The notes beneath the pieces are model-generated. The model was given only the letters and a program-made list of their open reading frames with translations. It did not search any database and was not told the DNA's origin. Of a stretch of 17,184 bases of DNA, positions 1 through 6,307 are shown in pieces. The stretch comes from CAYUFB01 sp964444125 (GTDB taxonomy: Bacteria > Patescibacteriota > Dojkabacteria > B142 > JAFGMG01), in contig CAYUFB010000024.1 in assembly GCA_964444125.1 (NCBI GenBank), positions 1 to 17,184 of the forward strand, in the 5' to 3' direction. How positions within the stretch are numbered: the stretch's first letter is position 1; each line of letters begins with the position of its first letter. The position numbers and the translations under genes were made by a program.

Positions 1-21
1 CGGCTTTAGATAAAGAAAGTA

Positions 22-60
22 AGCAAAATGGCGGAGGTTTTCTCCGCCATTGCTCGTTTT
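22..60. terminator. Strong stem-loop terminator at the left edge
   Basis: A perfect 9-bp stem (ATGGCGGAG at 28-36, CTCCGCCAT at 42-50) closes a 5-base loop. It extends by further A-T and AGC/GCT pairs at 22-27 and 51-54. T-rich sequence follows on the plus strand (57-60). On the minus strand the 3' arm runs into TTTTGC, so it could end transcription from either side. It lies downstream of the last minus-strand gene (stop at 146) and is a natural end for that transcript. Confidence 0.75.
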
Positions 61-75
61 CTGCTATACTTCAAC

Positions 76-148
76 TGAAGCACTCCTTAGCAATAATCTA
101 GTGGACAGTGCACACTGAAACTTAAATTTTGTTTTTTGGGGTGCTTCA
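76..148. repeat. Inverted-repeat-bounded spacer overlapping a gene end
   Basis: TGAAGCACTCC (76-86) pairs with GGGGTGCTTCA (138-148) over 11 positions, one of them a G-T wobble. The right arm overlaps the stop codon of the 126-residue gene. In the middle sits a second dyad, CAGTG-CA-CACTG (106-117). There is no T-run after the stem, so it is not an obvious intrinsic terminator. It may protect the mRNA 3' end, act as a processing site, or be a protein-binding site. Confidence 0.45.
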
Positions 149-526
149 TGTAAACTTCTTCTCCTTAACAGCTTTGTATAGCTCGTCTGCCTTCTCATCA
201 TCAAGAACATATTTCACATATTCCTTGTCCTTGTATTTCAAATAGGCAACGTCATCAGGTTCTATCCAGTCAGTCAGTTTGTATTGCGTATATATCACAA
301 TAGGGTCTAAATCCATTCCACAAGCACCTAGACCGACATAGAGAAGACCATCAACTTCAACAGGGATCATATTGCATTCTCTAGCAATATTCGCGTTCTT
401 TTCGTTCCATTCAAGATCATCAAAATTCCAGAGAGTCCCAAACATGATTTCTTCCCCTTCAAGTAATGTTTCCCAGTAATTAGGATTAATTTTCTTAACC
501 CATTCTAATGGCAGTGATTTTTTCAT
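146..526 (-). CDS. Hypothetical acidic protein, 126 residues
   Basis: I do not recognise this protein. It begins MKKSLPLEWV and has no signal peptide or membrane segment. It is rich in Trp, Tyr, Asp and Glu with a charged, probably helical C-terminus (about 105-126), so it should be a small soluble cytoplasmic protein. The middle (about 55-85) contains short hydrophobic strands around VDGLLYVGLGACGMDLDP. The gene follows the DUF2958 gene on the same strand after 65 bases and has its own leader with a TATACT box 8 bases before the ATG. It ends in TGA inside a hairpin arm. Small soluble genes next to DUF2958 are common cargo of mobile elements, so an accessory role is plausible, but no function can be assigned. 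Confidence 0.7.
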   Translation of the reverse strand: MKKSLPLEWVKKINPNYWETLLEGEEIMFGTLWNFDDLEWNEKNANIARECNMIPVEVDGLLYVGLGACGMDLDPIVIYTQYKLTDWIEPDDVAYLKYKDKEYVKYVLDDEKADELYKAVKEKKFT

Positions 527-534
527 AATAAAAA

Positions 535-540
535 AGTATA
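535..540 (-). promoter_or_regulatory. Possible -10 box (TATACT) of the 126-residue gene
   Basis: Read on the minus strand, TATACT lies 8 bases upstream of the ATG. Transcription would therefore start at or next to the start codon and give a leaderless or nearly leaderless mRNA. The surrounding bases closely match the leader of the neighbouring DUF2958 gene. No convincing -35 hexamer is visible. Confidence 0.35.
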
Positions 541-591
541 AAAATTGAAATTAAATTTGAAGGTTTAACCGTCCCACCTACAAGGGAAAAA

Positions 592-885
592 CTAGTCCAT
601 CAATTCACGCAATGTTTTAGGTATGAAATACCTATCTCGTTCAATAGGCAAACCTAAAGCACCTTTAACATTTTGCAATTCAGATAAACTAAAATATCCA
701 AGCTCCTTTTCAAAACCATCAACAAGACCAAAAAAAGTATCTTTACCGTCAAACTCAGTTGCATACCAAGTCCAGTTACTATCAGGAGTAAAAAACTTCA
801 CAATAGCAACAGCATCAAGTCCTTTTTCTTCCTGTGAGTAAAGAGTAGGAAGCTTCTTTCTCAATTCTTTAGTTAGTAAAACCAT
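592..885 (-). CDS. DUF2958 domain-containing protein
   Basis: The 97-residue protein is covered almost end to end by the DUF2958 pattern. It opens with an LLTKELRKKLP segment, then VAIVKFFTP (about 27-35), a TEF-DG-D-FFGLVDGFEKELGYFSLSEL core (about 43-69), and the hallmark GLPIERDRYF (about 78-87). The family is short, soluble and of unknown biochemical function. From general knowledge it is frequent on plasmids, phages and conjugative elements, often near replication or antirestriction genes. It fits here as accessory cargo downstream of the sortase and transfer genes. The start at 885 lacks a Shine-Dalgarno site and is preceded by a T-rich leader with a TATATT box. The stop is TAG. Confidence 0.85.
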   Translation of the reverse strand: MVLLTKELRKKLPTLYSQEEKGLDAVAIVKFFTPDSNWTWYATEFDGKDTFFGLVDGFEKELGYFSLSELQNVKGALGLPIERDRYFIPKTLRELMD

Positions 886-892
886 AATAAAA

Positions 893-898
893 AATATA
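893..898 (-). promoter_or_regulatory. Possible -10 box (TATATT) of the DUF2958 gene
   Basis: On the minus strand TATATT lies 7 bases upstream of the ATG at 885, within a leader nearly identical to that of the next gene (TTTTTATA-Y-TTTTTTATTATG type). The position implies a very short or absent 5' leader. The upstream -35 region is not convincing. Confidence 0.35.
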
Positions 899-925
899 AA
901 AAGTAAAAAATTCTCTTAACCTTTA

Positions 926-950
926 GCCTCACTGATTTCAACCAGTGGGC
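926..950. repeat. Short hairpin in the 886-1288 intergenic region
   Basis: GCC(926-928)-CACTG(930-934) pairs with CAGTG(943-947)-GGC(948-950), with a single bulged T at 929 and an 8-base loop. It has 8 pairs in all. It lies between the DUF2958 start and the boxA-like motif, so on a minus-strand transcript it would be in the 5' untranslated region of DUF2958. Confidence 0.4.
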
Positions 951-970
951 AATAGCTTTCAGTTAAGCGT

Positions 971-989
971 ATTCAGTTGTCAAAGAGCC
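971..989 (-). promoter_or_regulatory. boxA-like antitermination motif (tentative)
   Basis: On the minus strand the sequence reads GGCTCTTTGACAACTGAAT. The core GCTCTTTGACA resembles the boxA element of rRNA leaders (consensus TGCTCTTTAACA in E. coli, TGTTCTTTGAAAACT in Bacillus), the NusB/NusE loading site. It sits upstream of DUF2958 and downstream of the sortase. This is a single short motif match and could be chance. Confidence 0.25.
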
Positions 990-1018
990 TGTTCTGAAGT
1001 GAACTTAAAAAAAATCGT

Positions 1019-1268
1019 TCCCTTTGAACTAATAGAAAAAAAGCCGGCCTGAATGAATTGAGCAAAGCGAAAGAAATGAGGGCAGTATATGGAAGTGGAT
1101 TCGACAAGGGATTAGAGCAAATTTATGTTCACCGACACTGAGCTTGTCGAAGTGGAGGGGAAGGATATGTTTGCTCCCCTTGCGAACACGGAGTGTGGCA
1201 AATGAATGCGTTAGCAGTAATGCAGCCATCTTAGCTTTTATATGCTAGACTTTTTGTGTTCAAAGGGA
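1019..1268. repeat. 250-base structured element bounded by 11-bp inverted repeats
   Basis: TCCCTTTGAAC (1019-1029) and GTTCAAAGGGA (1258-1268) are perfect inverted repeats enclosing a gene-free segment. Internal pairings include TTCGACAAG/CTTGTCGAA (1100-1108 with 1143-1151), GAGCAAA/TTTGCTC (1115-1121 with 1170-1176) and AGGGGA/TCCCCT (1156-1161 with 1175-1180). The last two overlap, so they are alternatives or form a pseudoknot. The CTTCGACAAGCTCAG segment resembles REP-type palindromes scattered through many bacterial genomes. No believable protein is encoded. It may be a MITE-like or REP-like element, or a structured RNA lying between the sortase and DUF2958 genes. Confidence 0.5.
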
Positions 1269-1288
1269 GTATTCCTACCTCGTAGAGA

Positions 1289-1816
1289 CTAAATCCTTTC
1301 TGCCAGAACGAATACTCGTTCGGCAGAATTCCAAAATTTGCATGTATATATCAGCAGTTCTGAATCCCTGATTGAGGGATTGTTATCTGATTTGATAATC
1401 CTTGTAATCCTGTATTGGTACTCTTCATTATTCCAAAATAGATAAATTTCATCTCCTTGATGAAGTTTATCGACATGATAGAGAGTTTGTTTAATCTTTT
1501 GTTTTGGCGTTAATGTGTTTAAGCCAAATCTATGAATAGCAATTACCAGAGGTATTCCATCACGATTTGTTTTTTCTACCCATCCTCCTGTATTTAGGGA
1601 GGATGAAGGAAGTCCAATCTTTGCATCTACTCCAATTGAGGAAATAGCTAATCTATTTCCTTTTCCAACTTTTTGTTTCGTTTCTTCTTTTGGCTCATTC
1701 TTTTTTAGTTCATAATGAACTTCTGGAGCCAAAACGAAGTACATGCCTGTTAGCCCAGTGAGAAAAATTAAGAAGAATAAGACAATATTCAAATTTTTAA
1801 CAATTTTTCGACCCAT
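1289..1816 (-). CDS. Sortase family protein (cysteine transpeptidase)
   Basis: Sortases cut a sorting signal at the cell surface and join the protein to the wall or to pilins. This 175-residue protein has an N-terminal membrane anchor (about 8-29), a short stalk, and a catalytic domain beginning with LAISSIGVDAKIGLP (about 56-70), typical of the family's first strand. The triad is visible: His95 in VIAIHRFG, Cys159 in LIYTCKF, and Arg167 in AERVFVL. It is slightly short for class D/E enzymes (about 200 residues). The start overlaps the preceding gene by 28 bases, which suggests coupled translation. Its likely substrate is the surface protein encoded at 13343-16114, which ends in an IADTG signal. 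An A at the second motif position resembles the LAxTG preference of class E enzymes, but the class assignment is an inference. Confidence 0.88.
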   Translation of the reverse strand: MGRKIVKNLNIVLFFLIFLTGLTGMYFVLAPEVHYELKKNEPKEETKQKVGKGNRLAISSIGVDAKIGLPSSSLNTGGWVEKTNRDGIPLVIAIHRFGLNTLTPKQKIKQTLYHVDKLHQGDEIYLFWNNEEYQYRITRIIKSDNNPSIRDSELLIYTCKFWNSAERVFVLAERI

Positions 1817-2679
1817 TTTGAATCTGTAAAATCTACAAATATTTTTTTACTCAGGAAGCCTCTTATGTGAGTAGAATTTATGCTTCTGAGATTTTCAGCA
1901 GTACCTATTCCTTTCCAGATAACATTTTCACTTTGTGAAAATTTATTCCTTTGATCAAGTGCTGCTTCAATGGCTATTTCTGATTGTGGAAAAAGATTGT
2001 CTAATGCCTCCTTTGACCTATCTGTCAGAAATACAATTTCTGGAAAGCTTTCAAATCTTTTTTCCCAATCACCATAGATAAAATATTCAAAATATCTCAT
2101 AAATTTAGGCACTAACTGTGCTTTATCCATAGTGCCTGTATCATATTCGAGAAAATACCTGAAGGTATTTTCGTTTGAGGAAACCTCAAAATAGGAATCG
2201 GGCAGTAAATTTCTTCTGATCGTTCTTCCTGATCTTGCACTTCTGAACTTATACTGACATATGATGTGTTGATCCCCGATCCATTTGTTAATTGAAAATG
2301 CAGGAGAATTTGCGATGACTTCTGAAACTTTTTTATATAGTCTGGCTATTTGCACGGTATGTTCCAGGGTGGCATATTGAACCCTTTGTCCCTGATTTGG
2401 AATGGCTATCTCAGCTATTGGTGCAGAAAGCTCAAAAGCAAGACGTTTTGCCCCAGCTTTAGTTATGTACACCACTTTCCAGTTGTTTCCATAAAGAAAG
2501 CTCCTCAAATAGCCAACTCTTTCCAGTTTCAGAAGAACTCTATTCAAAGTCTGTTTATATGAATATAAACTGCGACTTTTTGTAACCTCGACTAATACTT
2601 TTAATGGTATGTACCTAAATGATTGAATAATATCCAGTAGCTCAATTTGACTTTTATTTAATATCAACTTCTTTTCCAT
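1789..2679 (-). CDS. Replication-relaxation family protein (mobilization-associated)
   Basis: The 296-residue soluble protein fits the Replic_Relax pattern. It has an N-terminal winged helix (about 10-75: TLNRVLLKLERVGYLRSF, then a wing ending VVYITKAG), a central linker, and a C-terminal region with LLPDSYFEV (158-166) and FLEYDTGTMDKAQLVPKF (176-193). The PD...E-x-D spacing recalls nuclease-like folds, although catalysis is not established for the family. Members occur beside conjugation genes in Gram-positive bacteria and Patescibacteria and are thought to act in plasmid mobilization or replication. It is the only DNA-processing candidate close to the folded element at 2705-2862, directly upstream, which makes that element a possible binding site. 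The start is 26 bases from the element's outer edge. It is not a classical HUH relaxase. Confidence 0.75.
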   Translation of the reverse strand: MEKKLILNKSQIELLDIIQSFRYIPLKVLVEVTKSRSLYSYKQTLNRVLLKLERVGYLRSFLYGNNWKVVYITKAGAKRLAFELSAPIAEIAIPNQGQRVQYATLEHTVQIARLYKKVSEVIANSPAFSINKWIGDQHIICQYKFRSARSGRTIRRNLLPDSYFEVSSNENTFRYFLEYDTGTMDKAQLVPKFMRYFEYFIYGDWEKRFESFPEIVFLTDRSKEALDNLFPQSEIAIEAALDQRNKFSQSENVIWKGIGTAENLRSINSTHIRGFLSKKIFVDFTDSKWVEKLLKI

Positions 2680-2704
2680 ATTTATTTTTATTGTTTGTAA
2701 AAAT

Positions 2705-2862
2705 ATCTCTTGTCTGCCACTGGCTGCGTCTGTCCGTAGGATATGGTTTAGTTAGACACAACTAACCATAGTCGAGGGAGTGATTGGGTGGAGTCCTGAA
2801 GGGAGTCCACCCAATCACAATTCCCGAAGACCAGAAGCAGCCAGTGGCAGAGCATTCGAGAT
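2705..2862. other. Highly structured three-way-junction element (candidate oriT or ncRNA)
   Basis: The whole spacer between the coupling ATPase and the replication-relaxation gene folds. Closing stem P1 is 15 perfect bp: TCTGCCACTGGCTGC (2713-2727) with GCAGCCAGTGGCAGA (2837-2851). It is extended outward by ATCTC/GAGAT (2705-2709 with 2858-2862). P3 is TATGGTT+AGTT (2742-2748, 2750-2753) with AACT+AACCATA (2760-2770), with one bulged T. P2 is TGATTGGGTGGA (2781-2792) with TCCACCCAATCA (2806-2817), plus GGGA/TCCC (2776-2779 with 2822-2825). No T-run follows, so it is not a simple terminator. The position beside mobilization genes favours a transfer origin or other single-stranded DNA signal. 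A structured RNA is the alternative. Confidence 0.65.
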
Positions 2863-2892
2863 GATAAATATCAAAGTTCTCTTGTCGGCAAT

Positions 2893-2923
2893 CGGATTAC
2901 GGACTTAATCGGCCTCTAATCCG
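2893..2923. repeat. Inverted repeat spanning the end of the coupling ATPase gene
   Basis: CGGATTA (2893-2899) and TAATCCG (2917-2923) form a 7-bp stem with a 17-base loop across the stop codon at 2905-2907. There is no U-tract on the minus strand, so a terminator role is doubtful. It might stabilise the 3' end of the long operon transcript. Confidence 0.3.
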
Positions 2924-5523
2924 TTTACTGTATGCGCTGGACAACCATCTCTGATCCAGTTCCGTCTTTTCTGTATCTGTCTTTCAATATCTTCTTTAGT
3001 CTTTCCATATTTGAAATAGTTGTTTTCAATAATCTCTTCAACTGCATCGGTTGATAAAGAGGGCTTACGTTCTTCAGGTACATATAGACTGAAAACATTT
3101 TCACCGACCTTAACATTTGCATGGAACTCAGGTATTTCCATTAGTTCTTGTTTGAGTACTTTTCCCTGCAATTCTTCTGCTATCATCTCAGCGTCCTCAA
3201 GCCCGCATCTATAGTATATTTTTGATTTAACATTACCCATGACAGCATGGAAAACATCATCGGGTAATTGTTGAAAGAATTGATGAGCCAGGATAAGCTC
3301 AAGCTTAAATTTACGTGCCTCAGACAAAGCAGAAGCAAAATCTGAAGTTGCAAAATTCTGGAACTCATCAGCATAAACAACAAAAGGTCTTCTTGTATTC
3401 TGTCTGATCCTTTTTGCTTCAAACCAGACTTTAGCCATAAGAAGCGATCCAAGTAGACTCATGCCTTCCTCTCCAATATTCTGCGAAGCTAAATTTACAA
3501 GAAGAATTTTGGAATCCTTTATAATATCTGAAACATCTATCGAGCTTTCTGATTGCCCAAAAGTATAGAGAAGAATCCCAGTAAGTACCTGTGAAATTTT
3601 ATTGTCAAAACCTTGCCTTATCTCTGGCCAGTTTTTTGATTCTTTATAATTAGGCAATGTTTCCTGCCAGAATGAACGAAGTCCTTCATATTTCTCAAGA
3701 TCAATAAAACTCAGAATGTTCTGCTCAAATTCATCACTTGAGAAAATAGCTTTAACATCAACTAATGTTGGTGCAAATTTGGATATAAATTCCCTGTTCC
3801 TTGGAGTATCTCCCTTCTTTTCCAACCAGTCGTTTTGGAATACCATAAGAGTTTTCATTGCATTTATAAGCATTGGTTTACCTGTAGCTCCCATTCCACC
3901 TTCAGGATTTTGTCGCCTAATTGTTTTTTCGATTAGTTTGAAATTAGAATCGACAATCAGGTCAATTTCTCTTTCACTTAGACCAACGGCATACAAAGGA
4001 TTAAAGCCAAAATAGCTGTCTTCATTTCTTGTATCCCATGCAATGAGTTTGCTCGTGTTTCTGTGTGAAAAGGGGATTCTTTGAAGTATATCCATAAAGA
4101 AATCTTCATGCGGATCAAGGAGCATGAGCCCTCGTTTTGCTCCAGTGTGAAGTCTACTATCTATGTCTTGTAAGACGAGGTTCTTAAGAATGGTAGATTT
4201 CCCTGTACCAGTTTGTCCAGTGATTGAAAGATGTCTCTTCCTATCGTTTCCGAGAAAATATGCTTTATATTCTTTTCCTCTGCTCTTATTTATTCCTAAT
4301 AATAAATCACTGCTATCTATCCTGTTTCTGAATTTCTTATTGATTGGAATTTCAGGCATTATGAAATGCTCAATTGACGGATCATAAATCTGCTTTGGTA
4401 GGTGGAAGAGCATGGAAATTTCACGAGAGGATAAAATGTTTTGAGATGTAAAAACCTCTCTATGTACTGGAAAAATTTGATTATCTGGATAAAGAAACCT
4501 ATTTGTTAGGGCATTTATATTCTTTGAATTCCTTTTTATTAAGCGATTTTGGGTCTCGCTTTTCATTACTTCGAGAGCCTGTGTAATTCCCTGTAAGCGT
4601 TCTTCGACTCTATTGCCTGTATAACCTACACGAATATATGAGCTAAATGCTGTTTTGTATTTTTCAGACAAGTGATTAGAGAAATCTTTAAGTTCATCTT
4701 TCTCTATAATTATCTTTCTTGGATCTGTATCAGGTAGAGCCATTACTGGATCATTTAAACTCTGTTTATTGTTTGAGATTTTGAACAATGAGCTAAGTGT
4801 TCTTAACAAGATCACTGGTAATAATGGTATGAAAAAGATTGCATAGACATCTAGCCTACTGAAATATGCAGTTGTCCAATTGATTTCTGATTTGCCAAGT
4901 CTGAAATGTTCCTTAGCCTTTTTAAGCGAATACTTGTCAATTTTTGTGGGCTTTAGAACAATTTGAGTAACAATTGCTTCTCCTTTCTCTAAACCGACCA
5001 TGGCACTCAAAATATTCTGGACAGGATCAACTGCTTCAAAGTCTTTTACGTCCATCAGCGTATAGACGTAGTGTTTTGCTGCTTTGTATTCATTTAGCTG
5101 GGGACTATTTTTTCTGAATATTGTAAGTGGATCTTCTTGTAGTTCTTGTATTTTGATTCTTTCCTGATAGGTGCTAAATAAATTTAACTTAATCATATTT
5201 TGAATTTCTTTACTCGGAGACCATACTAAAAACTTAATCCCATTTTCATCAGCGAATATTTCAAAAGATATTCGCTCTTTTTTTGTTGTAGCAGTCAGAT
5301 TGTCCATGAAGCGTTGCAAGGCAAATCTATGCCCCTGCATATTCATCTGATCTTCTATAGAATATTTCGGAGGAATGATCTGCATCATATAGCCCTTCAC
5401 TTTCGAATGCCTTTTGATAATAAACAGTTGCCAATAATACTTTAATACGTAAAAGAGGCTTATCGCCAAAGATATTATGACGAAAACCATTATTTCTTTA
5501 TATTCAACTAGATACTCGATCAT
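2905..5523 (-). CDS. VirD4/TraG-type coupling ATPase of a type IV secretion system
   Basis: This inner-membrane ATPase should bring DNA to the channel and pump it. The 872-residue protein has an N-terminal membrane helix (about 11-29) and a roughly 200-residue soluble region. That region contains a repeated alpha-beta pattern (FEIFADENGIKFLVWSP, about 87-103) of a kind I associate with Patescibacterial coupling ATPases. A second hydrophobic stretch lies at about 226-247. The P-loop domain has Walker A GQTGTGKST (436-444), LMLLDPHEDF (466-475), a sensor-like strand ILLVNLASQNIG (673-684), and Walker B FVVYADE (714-720) followed by QNFAT and an AHQFFQQLP helix (746-754), as in TraG/TraD proteins. 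It is the last gene of the long operon, 4 bases after the initiator-like gene. Confidence 0.9.
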   Translation of the reverse strand: MIEYLVEYKEIMVFVIISLAISLFYVLKYYWQLFIIKRHSKVKGYMMQIIPPKYSIEDQMNMQGHRFALQRFMDNLTATTKKERISFEIFADENGIKFLVWSPSKEIQNMIKLNLFSTYQERIKIQELQEDPLTIFRKNSPQLNEYKAAKHYVYTLMDVKDFEAVDPVQNILSAMVGLEKGEAIVTQIVLKPTKIDKYSLKKAKEHFRLGKSEINWTTAYFSRLDVYAIFFIPLLPVILLRTLSSLFKISNNKQSLNDPVMALPDTDPRKIIIEKDELKDFSNHLSEKYKTAFSSYIRVGYTGNRVEERLQGITQALEVMKSETQNRLIKRNSKNINALTNRFLYPDNQIFPVHREVFTSQNILSSREISMLFHLPKQIYDPSIEHFIMPEIPINKKFRNRIDSSDLLLGINKSRGKEYKAYFLGNDRKRHLSITGQTGTGKSTILKNLVLQDIDSRLHTGAKRGLMLLDPHEDFFMDILQRIPFSHRNTSKLIAWDTRNEDSYFGFNPLYAVGLSEREIDLIVDSNFKLIEKTIRRQNPEGGMGATGKPMLINAMKTLMVFQNDWLEKKGDTPRNREFISKFAPTLVDVKAIFSSDEFEQNILSFIDLEKYEGLRSFWQETLPNYKESKNWPEIRQGFDNKISQVLTGILLYTFGQSESSIDVSDIIKDSKILLVNLASQNIGEEGMSLLGSLLMAKVWFEAKRIRQNTRRPFVVYADEFQNFATSDFASALSEARKFKLELILAHQFFQQLPDDVFHAVMGNVKSKIYYRCGLEDAEMIAEELQGKVLKQELMEIPEFHANVKVGENVFSLYVPEERKPSLSTDAVEEIIENNYFKYGKTKEDIERQIQKRRNWIRDGCPAHTVNGLEAD

Positions 5524-5527
5524 ATAT

Positions 5528-6301
5528 TTAACTAATAGAAAAATTATTTTTCATCTGTTTTATCATTTCCATCTGCTTTTTGTGTTTTCGTTTTTGCGAG
5601 AATTTTTTCAAGTTAGCCACAAACCATGCAGCAGGATTTTTGAGAAAATTTGTACCGTCATTTTTGCTCTCGCTTACAGCTTTCCTTGTCTCATTGAGAG
5701 CTTTTTGTATATCTTCATCGTTTAGTTCACCTTTATCTCTCAGGCTTACGATTTTCTGGTAATATCTAATACTCTTGATATCGTTTAGTTCCTCGGCAAT
5801 GGCAATTGCTTCATCATCAAAAGTGTCTAGGTTTAATTTTTCGTTGTCGTTATTTTCCTCTGACGTTAACGAATGTTTATATTTATTCTGGGTATATTCA
5901 TCTTCTTCTATTATGTCCGACGTTTTTGTCGTGTCCTGAGGTGACAATTTTGACGCATCTGGATCTGACATTTCTGTCGTGTCACTCAAGAAATCTAAAG
6001 ACAAAATTGAATAAATGTTTGTGCGATTTTTTCCTCTCTGCTTCCAATCAATAAGACCAAAATTTTTAAGTTCTTCGAGATCTCTTTGAATTGTTCGTAC
6101 TGACACCCCCAAATCTTTAGCTAGTCTCTCTTGTCCAGGAAAACAACTTCCTGTTTGCCAAGCATAATCAAGAAGCAGGGAGTAGGCTGCTTTGGAATTC
6201 CGGCTCAACTCAGGATTGCGTAAAACTATTCTAGGCATGGAAGCGAAGCCAGCTTTTAGCGTCTTATCAAGTATTTCAATTTTTTCTTTGGACTCAGTCA
6301 T
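5528..6301 (-). CDS. Winged-helix replication-initiator-like protein
   Basis: The 257-residue protein starts with a winged helix-turn-helix (about 36-100). Its recognition region is FPGQERLAKDLGVSVRTIQRD (54-74), followed by a wing at about 83-100. This N-terminus resembles plasmid initiators of the RepA_N/DnaD-like kind and HTH_36 proteins. A low-complexity acidic linker (about 103-160) carries two copies of a DTTxxSD motif. The C-terminus has a helical region with NPAAWFVANLKKF (222-234) and a basic tail, a common ending in such initiators. The protein lies in the middle of the transfer operon, 6 bases after the M23 gene. It could initiate replication of the element or regulate transfer; the iteron-like DNA inside the linker favours the former. 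Confidence 0.6.
   Translation of the reverse strand: MTESKEKIEILDKTLKAGFASMPRIVLRNPELSRNSKAAYSLLLDYAWQTGSCFPGQERLAKDLGVSVRTIQRDLEELKNFGLIDWKQRGKNRTNIYSILSLDFLSDTTEMSDPDASKLSPQDTTKTSDIIEEDEYTQNKYKHSLTSEENNDNEKLNLDTFDDEAIAIAEELNDIKSIRYYQKIVSLRDKGELNDEDIQKALNETRKAVSESKNDGTNFLKNPAAWFVANLKKFSQKRKHKKQMEMIKQMKNNFSIS
5916..5983. repeat. Iteron-like repeats inside the initiator-like gene
   Basis: Two 20-base copies lie 48 bases apart (5916-5935 and 5964-5983). On the minus strand they read GACACGAC-A-AAAACGTCGGA and GACACGAC-A-GAAATGTCAGA, identical at 17 of 20 positions. Each has dyad symmetry (GACA...TGTC, CGAC...GTCG). A weaker related segment, GTGACAATTTTGACG (5941-5955), lies between them. They sit in the disordered linker part of the coding region, as iterons do in RepA_N-type plasmid initiator genes. 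Confidence 0.4.
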
Positions 6302-6307
6302 ATACTA

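Noticed and set aside
1029..1229. Minus-strand open frame of 66 residues in the intergenic region
   Set aside because: It lies wholly within the inverted-repeat-bounded element, has unlikely amino-acid composition (runs of Leu/His/Ser) and no domain pattern. The repeats explain the sequence better.
5921..5983. Dyads in the initiator-like gene considered as a CRISPR array
   Set aside because: Only two copies, imperfect, within a coding region, and no cas gene nearby.
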